A program made the position numbers and the translations under genes. DNA of 64,000 nt from Gautieria morchelliformis (Eukaryota; Basidiomycota; Agaricomycetes; Gomphales; Gomphaceae): positions 248,001 through 312,000 of the forward strand of contig WHVA01000017.1 of the NCBI GenBank assembly GCA_015179125.1, in the 5' to 3' direction. Below the pieces are notes generated by a model. It had not been told where the DNA came from, did not search any database, and worked only from the letters and a program-made list of their open reading frames with translations. Shown one piece after another: positions 22,016 to 33,104 of this stretch; the first letter of the stretch is position 1; every line of letters starts with the position of its first letter.

Positions 22016-24420
22016 GTGCTCAGACTCAGTTCCACTTCTCATTTATTGTCCAAAGATTCCCTTAATGTAGATTTAACCTCACCTTCGCTTCCCAATGTCT
22101 CTTTTGTTGCATTAGTTGACTGCAGGTCTTCTGATTGTTTTATTGAATCCAAATCTGTCCAGAAGTACTCTATGCCTGCTTATCCTGTCTCTCCTATACC
22201 CTTGAAACTATTTGACAGTAGTGCTAACACTACCATTACCCCAGCTCTAGACCTCTGTATCTGCTTTCTGACTGGCGAACAACAATGGGTTACCTTCTAC
22301 GTAACCTCGCTCGACTTGAGTTGCTCGGTGGTACTTGGCCACAACTGGCTCACCCGCTACAATCCATCGATTGACTGGGTATTGGGCAGTATTACTTTCA
22401 AGACCATCGATTTTATTACGACTCCAGCGACCACAGCAACTTCAGCCTGCTCAGCTTCCGCTACGACCTTGACTTCGCCTATGGCATCTTCGTTCCCACC
22501 TTCGACCTCGCCTCAGACCTTGCCTCCAAAGTTGCAAGCACCGCTCATTTCCCTAATCAATGTGCCTGCTTTTCTGCACACATCCAGGTTAGAAGGATCC
22601 GAAGTGTTTCAGCTCAACCTGGCTTTGCCTGAGCTCCTCACCCGAGGAGCAACATCAGGAGAAGGCTCCCCTGAGCTTTTTGAGAACATTAGACAACATG
22701 TTCCTGAAGTATATCACGAATTTGCAGATATGTTCAGCAAAGCAGCGCTGACACTCTATCCCCCCACGGACCCCACGATATCAAAATCAACCTTGAAGAA
22801 GGGACCTCGCCACCTATCAGTCCCATCTACTCCCTCTCTGCTTCCGAACTCAAGGCACTCTGCGAGTTCATCGATGAGTACTTGAACATCGGTTTCATCC
22901 GACCTTCACACTCACCTCATGGTGCACCGGTACTGTTTGTCTGCAAAAAATATGGCTCACTTCAGTTGTGTGTTGACTTCTGAGGTTTAAACAAAATTTC
23001 AAAAAAAGATCGGTATCCATTGCCATTGATTGCTGACTTACTTGATGCTCCAAAGAACGCTCACATCTATATGAAGATTGACCTTCATCACACTTACCAC
23101 CTCGTCCAAGTGGCCGAGGGTGACGAATGGAAAACCGCCTTCAGGACTCGCTATGGGTCCTTTGAATGGTTGGTTATGCCATTTGGTCTCACTAACGGCC
23201 CTGCTGCTTTCCAGAGGTTCATGAACAAGATTTTCGCCGACCTTTTGGATGTTTGTATGGTGGTATACTTAGATGACATTCTAATCTATTCTACTGACCC
23301 CTCCAAACATGTTGAACATGTCAAGGAAGCCCTGCGACGACTACGACTCAACAACCTCTTTGCAAAGGAGGATAACTGCGAATTTCATCGCGACTCAGTT
23401 GAATTTCTCGGCTACATCCTCTCTCCCGAGGGTCTCACTATGACAGACAATAAGGTAAAGGTCATGCGACATCCAGTCCTTCCTCAGTTTTGCCAATTTC
23501 TACCGACGACATTTCATAACTACTCCCACATCACCATTCCCTTAACCCAACTTACCCACAAGGGTACCCCTTGGAACTTTTCCAAGGATTGTTGACAAGC
23601 CTTCAACTTGTTGAAAAAGGCGTTCACAACTGCTCCTAGCCTTACCCACTGGATTCCTGACCTCCCACTAATCGTAGAGACTGATGCTTCAGATTACGCC
23701 CTCACAGTGATCTTATCATTGCGAACCTCAGAAGGCGAACTTCATCCTGTCGCTTTCCACTCCTGCACGTTCACCTCTACCCAGCTCAACTACGATGTTC
23801 ACGACAAGGAGCTCCTGCTGATCATTGAGGCCTTTCAATGCTGGCAACACTACCTCGAGGGTTCTGGCGACTACTCCGACATCACCATGCCCTTAGCCCA
23901 ACTTACCCGCAAGGGTACCCCTTGGAACTTTTCCAAGGATTGTCGAAAAGCCTTCAACTTGTTGAAAAAGGCGTTCACCACCGCTCCTATCCTTACCCAC
24001 TGGATTCCTGACCTCACACTAATCATAGAGACTGATGCTTCAGATTACGCCCTGGCAGCGATCTTAGTATTACGAACCTTGGAAGGTGAACTTCATCCCA
24101 TCACTTTCCACTCACACACGTTCACCTCTACCGAGCTCAACTACGATGTTCACGACAAGGAGCTCCTGGTGATCTTTGAAACCTTTCAACACTGGCGACA
24201 CTACCTCGAGGGTTCTGGCGACCCTGTCGACATTATAACCGATCACAAGAACCTCAAATACTTTTCAACAATGAAGCTCTTGACCCATCAACAAGCTTGT
24301 TGGTCAGAATACATCTCTCAGTTCAACCTCGCCATCTGTTTCCAACCTGGTCGCCTCGGAACGAAGCCTGACTCTCTCACTAGACAATGGACATCTACCT
24401 TAAAGAGGGGAATGTTATGA
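22016..24420 (+). pseudogene. Gypsy pol: retropepsin, reverse transcriptase, RNase H (no integrase)
   Basis: The protease region reads FVALVDCRSSDCFIESKS, where the active-site DSG has become DCR, followed by VLGHNWLTRYNPSIDW. There is a frame change near 22880, then [13 protein letters not shown] and a TGA (22981-22983) in [17 protein letters not shown]. The RT palm is [20 protein letters not shown] and [11 protein letters not shown] (YLDD at 23266-23277). RNase H-type sequence with ETDASDYAL is present twice. Another TGA lies at 23593-23595. The polyprotein ends SLTRQWTSTLKRGML just before the polypurine tract; the HHCC zinc finger and DDE integrase that should follow RNase H are missing. 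Confidence 0.9.
23519..24220 (+). repeat. 351-bp in-frame tandem duplication of the RNase H segment
   Basis: 23519-23869 and 23870-24220 are direct repeats with a constant offset of 351 nt (117 codons). Both contain [36 protein letters not shown] and YDVHDKELL. Copy 1 has TGT TGA CAA where copy 2 has TGT CGA AAA, showing a C-to-T stop mutation after the duplication. Confidence 0.92.
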
Positions 24421-24890
24421 TATACGCAACTATTTGAAGAGGCACAGAGACAGTGGCCCCATCAGCAAGACTAGCATTTATGCTAGGCAGGAGAGATTTA
24501 ATTTCTATTTTCTATTGAGCTCCATGACATGACCAGCTGACTACTATCTTGACACCATGTAGACAGGGGCTTTGTATAATAGGTACAAGACTCTATTCCA
24601 AAGCTTAACACCCCTGACACTATCCACATCACTCCCATGATTTTATGACCATAAGTAGTCACCCCTCTAGTTACAAGTAGTTTTTCGACCCATTGAGTCA
24701 CTATCTCGAACACTAGTAGTTACCACTAGTATAGTATAAGTAGCTACTACGAATGTATGAATCAATCATCCAGAATCAACTGTTTCACCCCTTGAAGTCA
24801 CTGTAGTCTTGTTTGATAGCTACAGAACTTAAATCTCAATAGTTTACTCCAATTATTTGTTGAGAGTTCACTATTATTTTTTACTCTAGA
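24413..24890 (+). mobile_element. Gypsy 3' LTR
   Basis: Starts TGTTATG right after the polypurine tract. The end is approximate because the only other copy in the window (18136-18624, inverted) diverges there. Confidence 0.7.
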
Positions 24891-25089
24891 CTACCTCAAA
24901 ATCAAAGCCTTTTGATATAGTTATCCTTCAGATCGAAACCATTCTTTCGTCGACATGGTCAGGTGACCTTCATCCATCAGTGCCGGACGCGTCTCGAGAG
25001 GCTTAGTCAGCACATAGGAAAAGGACAGATATAATGGTCCCAACCGCTGAGCAATAGGAACTATTTGTTAAAGGCATTATGGTATGTAA

Positions 25090-25329
25090 TATAGGTCGAA
25101 GGTGCTCATAAAATATGGTAGTAAGAGTTGGTGGTAGATTCGATGATCTATAACAGTTCAGATCGCTGACTTAAATACATAAACACTATTCTAATTATAG
25201 TTGAATTCTTTTGTCTTGCAAAGTACAAAGCGTGCTTTGTACTTTGCTGCGCTCCTTGTTCTCCTCTATCCTTTGTCCTTGCACGCGTCATCGGGTTGCA
25301 TAAGTGTGCCGAAGTGCCGCTATCCAACA
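25090..25329 (-). repeat. Copia 3' LTR (240 bp)
   Basis: On the minus strand it runs TGTTGGATAGCGG to CGACCTATA. It contains a short inverted stretch, GTACAAAGCGTGCTTTGTAC, near its centre (25226-25245). It is near-identical to 33105-33344. Confidence 0.93.
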
Positions 25330-25345
25330 CTCCCCCTCACTTTGG
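25330..25345 (-). promoter_or_regulatory. Copia polypurine tract
   Basis: Minus strand AAAGTGAGGGGGAG directly precedes the 3' LTR start TGTTGG. This is the RNase H-resistant primer for plus-strand DNA synthesis in copia elements. Confidence 0.75.
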
Positions 25346-27890
25346 TGAATCCCAACTTTCCTCTCAAATATTTGTGTGACTCAACTCTAATCCCTTTGTC
25401 ATTAGATCCACTGGATTTTCCTTCGACCTGACGTAAGTAAGTGAAGCCTCGCGAGAGGCCACTTTCTCATGGATGAAATGGTAGGCGACATTGATGTGTT
25501 TTGTCCGAGCGTGATAAGTAGCGTCGTGGGAAAGGGTAATAGCTCCGAGGTTATCACATTGTATAGAGGTTGGGTTGTTTTGGTTAATGCCGAGTTCCTG
25601 AAGTGCACGCCTGAGCCAGATTAACTGCTTGGCGCCCTCAGTAAGCGCAATATACTCGGCTTCAGTGGTTGACAGTGAGACAGTCCGTTGTTTTTTGGCA
25701 CTCCACGCAATAGATCCTCCTCCCAGCATGGCTATATATCCGCCGATAGATAGCGCATCTGCACGGTTTGCATAATCTGCATCCACAAAGAATTGGAGAT
25801 CGATACCCATATCTCGCCTAAAGATAATTCTGTCATCGCGTGTGCCTTTAAGATATTGAAGTACGTGTTTGATTGCGGTCCAATGTTCCGGGCCATAAGA
25901 GTTGGTGAATTGACTAAGATGCTGGACCGCAAAAGCTATATCTGGTCGAGTGCCGAGCGCGGCATACATGAGCGAACCAATGGCCTGAGCATAAGGAGTG
26001 TCGATCTCAGGTACCTTTTCAGATTCCATGGATAAGTCGAGTTCAACCTAAATATTCCGTGGAGTTGATACAGGGTTTGCGTCTTGCATCTGGAAACACG
26101 CCAGCATCGTGTCGATGTACATTCGTTGTGAAATCTTCAAGGTGCCCTCCAACCTGTTCCTTTCCACCCTTATCCCTAAAATTTTCTTCATCTCTCCCAA
26201 GTCCGTCATTGTGAATTTCCCATTGAGCTCCCCCTTAACCCTAGTCATCCCCGTACTTGTGTTTGTAAAAAGTTCTAGGTCGTCAACATACACTGAAATA
26301 ATTTCAATGTCGGATCCGGATTTCCTGAGATAGATACACTCATTGGCTGTGCTTTGAGTGTATCCCAGGCCGAGTAATGTGTTACGGAGTCACTGGTGCC
26401 AAGCCCGTCCAGATTGTTTGAGGCTGTAGATAGCACGTCGTAATTTTAGTACCTGCCCTGATCCATCGTTAAACCCCTCCAGTTGCTTCATATAAATCTC
26501 TTCTTCTAATTCATAATTGAGATATGCTCCTTTTACGTCCATCATCTCAATCTCCCAATTGAGACCGTTGGCAATCACTAATAATAGATGTAGTGAGTTG
26601 AATTTGACAACTGGGGAGGTTATTTCATAATAATCCATTCCTGGCCTTTGTGTGAATCCTTGAGCCACAACTCGCGCCTTTCCTTTCTCGAATTCCCCAT
26701 CAGGTCGTGTTTTTACCACGTAGACCCATCGGCATCCGATGACGTTGCAGTCCCATGGAAGTTGCACCAGTTCCCAGGTTCCTATCTCCTGGTGCTGCTC
26801 TATTTCAGTCTCCATCGGTTTTTGCCAAATCAGTGAATCCAGCCGATTGATGGCCTCGGCATAGCTGTGAGGTTCTGTGGTGACTTCATTGCTGACATAC
26901 GCGTGGTCTGGGTCATTGAGCTGTTGATAGTCGGGGCCCTTGGTAATCCGGCTACTCCTTCTGGTGCCTGCCACTGGTACTTGGTTCTCGACCGGTGGTA
27001 TTACTGATGTAGTTGCCGTGGATGTATCTGGGGTTGTCGCTTCTGCCCCTGCTTCTGTTACCTCATTAGCTTCCGCTCCCCCTGACTGTTGCTCGCGTGC
27101 TTCTATCTCCCCCTCGAGCACAGCGGATTCCTCTTCGTTGGGTATGGGGAATAGTTTAGTGTCATTTTCATCAAAAGATATTTGAACATGCCTAGATTTT
27201 TTATTGTAATATCTCCATGATTTGGCATGCTCAGCGACACCAACGAAGAGGTGCTCTTCCGCCTTTGGGTCGAGTTTGGCGCAACGTTGATCTGGCACCA
27301 TTACCCAGCAATGCGTCCCAAATTCTTCGAGTCTGGATATATCAGGTTTCTTGCCGAGGAAAGCCTGATATGGTGTGATCTGTGTGCCGAGCGCCCATGT
27401 CGGTGATCTATTTTTGATGTAACAAGCATAGTTCACCGCCTCCGGCCATAAAAGATTTTAGGTAAGTCTTTTGCAAAAAGCATGGCTCGGGCGTGCTCCA
27501 ATAATGTCCTATTGAGCCGTTCAGCGATGCCATTTTGGGCGGGTGAGTATGGTGCCATCGTTTCCATGATAATCCCATTCTTGGCACAATAATCCTTGAA
27601 GGGTTTATTGACATATTCTCCACCATTATCTGATCGAAAAACCTTGATTTTGTGACCTGTTTGTGTCTCGAGCATTTCTTTGATTGTTTCGAAGTTTTTT
27701 AATGCCTCGTCTTTTGTGCTCCCGAAATAGACCATTCACTGCGTTTAAGCCCTTTATTACCATAGTTCGGCGACATCCATCAAGCTCTGAATATACCATG
27801 TCAGCCCATCTCGCCGCAGACGTTGTTAAGGCCATGTTAACATACCGTCCACCTATATCTATGGACATCCATCAACCTCGCCTGTCTGCA

Positions 27891-28076
27891 GGCTCTGAAT
27901 ATATAACCTTAACACAACTGAGAATGTCTCTAACCAGATCTGGCTACTTATCTTACCAGAGCTCCGATGTTATTGACTCATCGGGCTCTGAATATCTAAC
28001 CTTGACACAGCTGAGAAGATCTCTGACCAGGTCTGGCTACGTACCTTATCAGAGGTCCGAGGATATTGACACATCG
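27891..28076. repeat. Two 93-bp subterminal direct repeats of the CACTA-like element
   Basis: Units 27891-27983 and 27984-28076 share GGCTCTGAATAT, TAACCTTRACACARCTGAGA and GGTCTGGCTAC-type blocks at about 85 percent identity. They lie near the left terminus, where transposase-binding repeats are expected. Confidence 0.85.
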
Positions 28077-28621
28077 CAGCCCTGTTTAGGTCCGTTCAGG
28101 CGGTGTCTCCGGTCTACGTATAGCTCTATCTTCCTCAGAAAGCACTTCACGATTTTGTTTGAACAGCCCTAATAACTCGGCGCCCTAGCCCAGTCTCAAT
28201 GACGCATCGATGACATCCTCACCATATGGGGTTTTCATCTCGCCAAGCTTTCTCCACAACCACCACGTACCTGTAACCTTGATCATCAGAGCCAATGCCA
28301 CGTACCAATATCACCAAGGCCAAGCCCAGTTCGCGGGTCAGACCTTACAGAAGGTACGTGTTGTCTTCTAACAGCGAGCGCACATATGTTAACTACTTGC
28401 TCAGAAACAATCAAACTAACTACTCGCTCAAACACAATCGACTCGGAACTTTCGTTCCACTCAAGAAGCCGTGAGCAATATATAATGAGCAACGGATTAA
28501 CATAACCTAGCTCTGCCTCAGCGAATATTCTGATGAAGATCCATTTGTGTCATCCGATGATGACATGGCTCCAGTCTCACCGGATCAGTCGACAGATACA
28601 TTAATACTTCAACGCCACCCT

Positions 28622-29224
28622 TCAGCTGCGATCAAGGCTGTTTTTGCCATGTTGAAGGACGAGATTGAGATTCCAATCGATGTTATCATGCATCGATGGA
28701 GTACGTGATGATAGGGACATCAACCACTGGCATTCAGGCATGCTGAAGCTCACCAGGATTTCCTTCTTGAAAGTTTTATATTGCCCGGTGAGCCCTCTCT
28801 CTTTCATAACTTCCCAATCTCCTGGCTGACACTCAGTATCCCACATGTCGTCATCTGCATTTCGTGCCGGTCCTCTTGCCACTCGCTTGCCTCGGTGACC
28901 CCGACTACGGAACCCCCTCGAAGAATCAGCAGACTCGCTTCGGTCGCTTGCGCTTACAGCGGTAAGCTTCGAATTTGCCTGTCGCAAAACTGCTAGCTCA
29001 TCCCTTATCCCCTGTATCTCCGCGGACATTGTCCCTGATATTGCTTGCGTGACCTGAGTACTTATCCGTTCAACCATTCTCAGCTGCTGATCTTCTTGAT
29101 CTTCTTTTAACAGCGCCGGATCCAGATTACTTTGATCGGGCACAACTCTCGAATGCATGCGGGGCTCAACGCGCCTACTAATACACAGGTAATATGAGGG
29201 TGTGCACATCAATAGAATGCTCAT
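28622..29224 (-). CDS. Hypothetical coiled-coil protein inside the CACTA-like element
   Basis: A 200-residue frame. The middle part is a plausible coiled coil (MVERISTQVTQAISGTMSAE, then IQGIRDELAVLRQANSKLTA), followed by a basic Arg/Ser/Gly-rich stretch (SRGFRSRGHRGKRVARGPAR) and an acidic-aromatic tail (DDDMWDTECQPGDWEVMKER). No family recognised. Its position between the terminal repeats suggests either cargo or part of an element-encoded protein; introns may extend it. Confidence 0.35.
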   Translation of the reverse strand: MSILLMCTPSYYLCISRRVEPRMHSRVVPDQSNLDPALLKEDQEDQQLRMVERISTQVTQAISGTMSAEIQGIRDELAVLRQANSKLTAVSASDRSESADSSRGFRSRGHRGKRVARGPARNADDDMWDTECQPGDWEVMKERGLTGQYKTFKKEILVSFSMPECQWLMSLSSRTPSMHDNIDWNLNLVLQHGKNSLDRS

Positions 29225-29337
29225 GCTTGATTCATCAGGTCGTCCAAGGTATCTGGAAGCCTATAATAGCAGGTCAGCCTCAGGGATGCTTCATAAGGCG
29301 AAGGTACGTACTCGTCTGCATCTGGGTGCCCCATATT

Positions 29338-29730
29338 TTACTCATGCGCGTGGCCGCCACCTCTCAGCTCTCCCATGTTCCCCATGGTCCCTCCGGCCTT
29401 CACACTCACATCGACGATCTTCCTGCGCTTGTTCTTGGATGTGGACGCGGACACGGTCTCGTTGGGTCTGCGTCTGGTGTGTGCTTGACGTTGAACCGGG
29501 GGAGATTTGGCTGACGGCTGCGCAGGTGGAGCAGGATTGGCCTCGAGCCATTCCGTCCTCTCAGCAGACGTCAGACGGTCCCAGATCTTTACCGTCCACG
29601 GGTCGGCCCAGGCAGGGGCAAACGGATCGCCGGCTGGCACGGGCATCGAATCCCGGTAGGACGAGGGTATGGGGTTTTCTTGGGTATATATAGGTATTAT
29701 AGGTGCCCCGCAACCGCCGCGAGGATTTGC
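29338..29730 (-). CDS. Hypothetical Pro-rich protein inside the CACTA-like element
   Basis: The frame reads SMPVPAGDPFAPAWADPWTV, then KIWDRLTSAERTEWLEANPA, then a Pro/Gln/Lys-rich segment with a nuclear-localisation-like SKNKRRKI and a Gly-rich C-terminus. Same strand as the neighbouring frame at 28622-29224, so the two could be exons of one gene. No known domain recognised. Confidence 0.35.
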   Translation of the reverse strand, partial: ANPRGGCGAPIIPIYTQENPIPSSYRDSMPVPAGDPFAPAWADPWTVKIWDRLTSAERTEWLEANPAPPAQPSAKSPPVQRQAHTRRRPNETVSASTSKNKRRKIVDVSVKAGGTMGNMGELRGGGHAHE

Positions 29731-29834
29731 GCATGCCTTTTTACATATATGTATGTGTAAAAGCACAGATATAGACATATATGACCTATTCTGAGCTATG
29801 CAGATGTACCTAATATCTGTAAATTCCATCTATA

Positions 29835-29970
29835 CTGAAGTTGCTAGCGTGCGATGAGAGAAGGTTAACTGAGGTTGCTAGCGTGCGATGAGATAAGGTT
29901 AACTGAGGTTGCTAGCATGCGATGAGATGAGGTTAACTGAGGTTGCTAGCATGCGATGAGATGATGTTAA
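29835..29970. repeat. Four 34-bp tandem repeats near the right end of the CACTA-like element
   Basis: Four consecutive units of the form CTGAGGTTGCTAGCRTGCGA followed by TGAGAT(A/G)AGGTTAA begin at 29835, 29869, 29903 and 29937. There are no spacers between units, so this is a simple tandem array, probably subterminal. Confidence 0.9.
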
Positions 29971-30554
29971 CAGCCCTCGCTGGAGTGGGGAAAGGTTGTA
30001 TGGCCACATCTTCACGAATTGTGAAGAGGCAATCTTACCGGTCTCTGGAATGTTACAATATTCGTGCGCAGCCGTAGTCATACGGACCTTAACAGACGTG
30101 TGATAAGGTGACCTCTCATCACTCCGAAGACATTATATTTTCCTATCTAGACTCAGCTATTCGTGGCCCGGAAATATTGGGCTTAAACGCAGTGATTGTG
30201 TACCTAGTCTTGGCATCAGTGAATGAGTAGAAATAGCGCTCGCGGGCTGGACCCTCAATTTGGGCAGGACCCCACACATCGGATACAACCAGATCACCTG
30301 GTTGCTTGGCAATGTCCTCGGCATTTTTCGGGAAAGGGTCAACATGGCATTTGCCTTGAATACAAGCAGTGCATTGGGTTGGTGCCTGTGACTCATCAAT
30401 GATCAGGCCCTTGACTAGGTCATTACCCTTTATGGTTTTGATAGTCCAATGGTTCACATGTCCGAGGATACGATACCATTTGTCCAAGGTACATGCTCCT
30501 TCTATGGCCACAAAATCTTTTTTGCTCTTGGTTCCTCCACACCTGACACGATAC

Positions 30555-31830
30555 TGTCAAGATTGGTTTTCAAGCGTTAATATCGTGTATTAGTGAACAC
30601 AGTGAATTCCCGAATAACTTGTGCGAATAAGTATGCCGTTCGGCGAATAAGTGAACCGATGAATGTTGACGAAACAAGAGGGCTTGCCCGAACGGGGCTC
30701 GCCCTATCTACAGTCGTAGCGAAATAGCTCGCAGCACTTGACGACGTAACGTGCAAGATATCGCAGAAGGGCTGTCTAAGTTTCGACGTTCCCTTCGCTG
30801 GCAAAGGTGCTCCTTCAGAGCCCTTCGCCAACAGCTTAGAGAGTAGTTCGAAGGCTAAGGTAACGAAGATGAAGTATGAGAACTCACCAGTGATGCTGAA
30901 GTCCTTGGCTGGTTGAAGATAGAAATCCTCAAGGGGAGGCTCAAGAAGATGATCACAGCGAGGTCAAGTTTGCACAAGATGGACGACGTATGATAATTGA
31001 ACTGGAGAATATACATGCGAATGTAAACTACTTATATTGAATGCTCGTAAGGTAACAGCGAATAGGAAAGAGGCCGTCACAAGTCAGGGTTGGATAGGGG
31101 TGCGCAGCCATGATACAACATAGATTAAATAAACATACAATAGAATGTGAGAAGAGGGAGAATATGAAACGATGGAGAGTAAAGGTGGCGAAGGCACTTA
31201 TGGACAAAACCATGTCTTGGGACCCGCATACATGCTACCCTGCACGGACTCTTGGTCTACTGGGTTGATTCCGCACGGCCTATGGAGGGGATGTCCTGTG
31301 AACATGCTTTGACCATACAAACGCCCAATGGGGTTGGATTAAGAAGACGATGGGGTTAATGATGAACCATCATGCCGGGTGAACGGTATTGATCGTGTTT
31401 TTGATGGTGTGCCTGCTGGCGAATGATGCGAGCAGCGAATATCCGTTCGGCGAAATGCAAGGAAGGGTGAAAAGAGGTGACATAGGGGAGGAGAGGTCAA
31501 GTTGGAGGGCGAAACCGAGCGAACACTGAGGAGGAGTAGCGAAAGGGAAAATGGGGGTACCAAGGTGCAGGAAATGCACAGGTCATGGCAACCCAACTAT
31601 TCGAACACCATCAGAAGAGGGTTGAGCAGAGGAGGTGGTAGGCCCAGTGATGACTGCCGAGTCACTCCCAGGACGTCGATCGTGCATTTGGCGGCGCGGC
31701 TATGGTAGTTGGCGCGAACAGCGAGAGTTGGTTGCCGAACATAACAATGGTGATCGGAACAAACACGAAGGTGGGGTGAGAAAATAGGAAAACTGAGCTT
31801 CTGAGTATGAGAGATAAACGCGTCATGACA
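30555..31830. mobile_element. 1,276-bp solo LTR in the copia protease-integrase junction
   Basis: Begins TGTCAAGATTGG and ends GTCATGACA, with the 5-bp duplication GATAC at 30550-30554 and 31831-31835. Excision with one duplication restores the copia reading IGWMYRVRCGG. TG...CA ends and a 5-bp duplication indicate an LTR; no second LTR or gag/pol is present, so it is a solo LTR (long for a fungus). It contains TTCGGCGAA-type repeats and an AT-rich, TATA-like patch near 31010-31045. Confidence 0.85.
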
Positions 31831-31835
31831 GATAC

Positions 31836-33025
31836 ATCCACCCGATCTTCTTTCCTTCACCAAAGATAATGCTGGTTTTGGCCGCTTTGAATTGAACGCC
31901 AGTTGACGAGAATGTGGCCGAGTGCCCGATGTCCGTGAGGCGCCCTATGCTGATGAGGTTATTGGGCGCCTCAGGTGCATATTTTACATCGGTTAACTTT
32001 ATTATGAATACCCTGTTGCCGATTTTGAATTCAAGGGGTACTGTGCCTCGTCCATGTGTTTTGAGCGTGGCACCAGGAGTAATCCCATCAATTTCAGATG
32101 GGTCTTCCGTATAAGTCGAGAAATCGTGGCGGCAGCGGGCTATGTGTGTGCTTGCAGCTGAATCTGCAAGCCAATCCGAGGCTGATAGTGAGACTAGTGC
32201 TTTGTCGTTGTCAGCTATAAATGTGAATTCCAGTTCATCGGATTGCTTAGCAGTGTCATTGTCCTTCGACTTGTACCAAGTGTGTGCCTGGCCTTCTTTG
32301 CCACCCCCTTTTGCCCAGCAATCTTTTACATAGTGTCCCTTTTTTCCACAGTTCCGGCATTTTCCTTTTGTGGCGCTGGAATCATCCTGTGTTCTAAGTG
32401 CTGTTTGACGAGCCGATCCTGCTTGCCATGCTCGATCTTCGTCCAGGATCCGGGCTATCAGGACTTCTGACGAGACTGCGACTTCGCCGGCGTTGACTGC
32501 AGTAACAAATGAGGACCAAGAATCTGGAAGCGAGGTGAGCAATGTATTGGAGAAGTCAACATCTGTGATTATTTGGCCATGCGCATTTAGCTCCTGCCCA
32601 AGTCCTCGGAGTTTTTGAATATGTTCTTCCATGTTGGCTCCGTCCTCGGCAAAGGTACGGAAGAAATCTTGTTGAAGGTTAATGATGCCGACTGCACCTC
32701 TAGATTAGAAGATTCCTTGTAGCCTAGTCCAGATGTCCTTACTTGTCATTGACTGATCAATATAGACCAAATGCTCATCAGAAATGCACAAGCATATTTC
32801 CTTCCTCACCTTCTTGTCCTTCTTCTTCCAATCTGTGATCGCCTGTCCCTCTGCCACTGTTACGTTTCTCGGGTCTGCTGGTTCAGGTACTGCCTCGGTG
32901 CCGATGGTGACTTCCCAGAGATCTTGGTCATCCAAGATCCATTCGAGGCAGCAGCGCCAAGCAGCATAATTGTCCCCATTGAGCGGGTCAATCTTGTATG
33001 TATTGTTGGTGTTGGCAATAGACAT
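31836..33025 (-). pseudogene. Copia Gag and protease
   Basis: Starts with an ATG at 33025 (MSIANTNNTYKIDPLNGDNY, the typical copia Gag opening, with the YxxW motif following). A TAA in LQGIF*SRGAVG (about 32702-32704) breaks the frame, which then resumes through EEHIQKLRGLGQEL. The nucleocapsid knuckle CRNCGKKGHYVKDC lies at about 32357-32316. The protease active-site region reads WLADSAASTHIA, where the family normally has DSGAS, so one key Gly is altered. The frame ends near IGWMY, where the solo LTR is inserted. Confidence 0.88.
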
Positions 33026-33104
33026 TGTAGGTCAATTTTTACTGATATGGAAGTGTGATAGATATGATTAGATGTGTGATTAGTTACGGCCGGGGCCCAT
33101 AACC

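Larger units (their letters stand above)
20391..24890 (+). mobile_element. Ty3/gypsy retrotransposon, 5'-truncated, no integrase
   Basis: Plus-strand Gag, protease, reverse transcriptase and RNase H are followed directly by a polypurine tract (AAAGAGGGGA, 24403-24412) and a 3' LTR starting TGTTATGATATACGC at 24413. The 5' LTR and primer-binding site are absent; the left end abuts the copia fragment. Integrase and chromodomain are missing between RNase H and the LTR. A solo LTR of another family sits in gag. Non-autonomous and mutated. Confidence 0.88.
27737..30194. mobile_element. CACTA-like DNA transposon, non-autonomous, inserted in copia integrase
   Basis: 2,458 bp with perfect 16-bp terminal inverted repeats, CACTGCGTTTAAGCCC at 27737-27752 and its complement at 30179-30194. 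It is flanked by the 3-bp duplication ATT (27734-27736 and 30195-30197). Removing it restores the integrase sequence (AKTRYTI joined to VYFGST). CACT(A/G) ends, a 3-bp duplication and subterminal repeats are the diagnostic trio of the CACTA/EnSpm superfamily. I recognise no transposase inside, so it probably moves in trans. Confidence 0.9.
25364..30549 (-). pseudogene. Copia integrase, reverse transcriptase and RNase H, split by a CACTA-like insert
   Basis: Upstream of the insert: gag-pre-integrase (WYRILGHVNHWTIK, CTACIQGKCHVDPFP) and the first integrase Asp (GDLVVSDVWGPAQIEGPA). Downstream from 27733: VYFGSTKDEAL, the second Asp (VFRSDNGGEYVN) and the Glu block PYSPAQNGIAERLNRTLLEH. A frameshift near 27455 separates KIF from PEAVNYACYIKNR. 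The RT has GCRWVYVVKTRPDGE, MMDVKGAYL and MYVDDLELF. TGA at 26390-26392 sits in WHQ*LRNTL and a TAG near 26049 in RNI*VELD. RNase H includes VDADYANRADALSIGGY and STTEAEYIAL and stops at 25364. Confidence 0.92.

Noticed and set aside
29835-29970. Regular 34-bp units suggestive of a CRISPR array
   Set aside because: Units abut without spacers and lie inside a eukaryotic transposon end.
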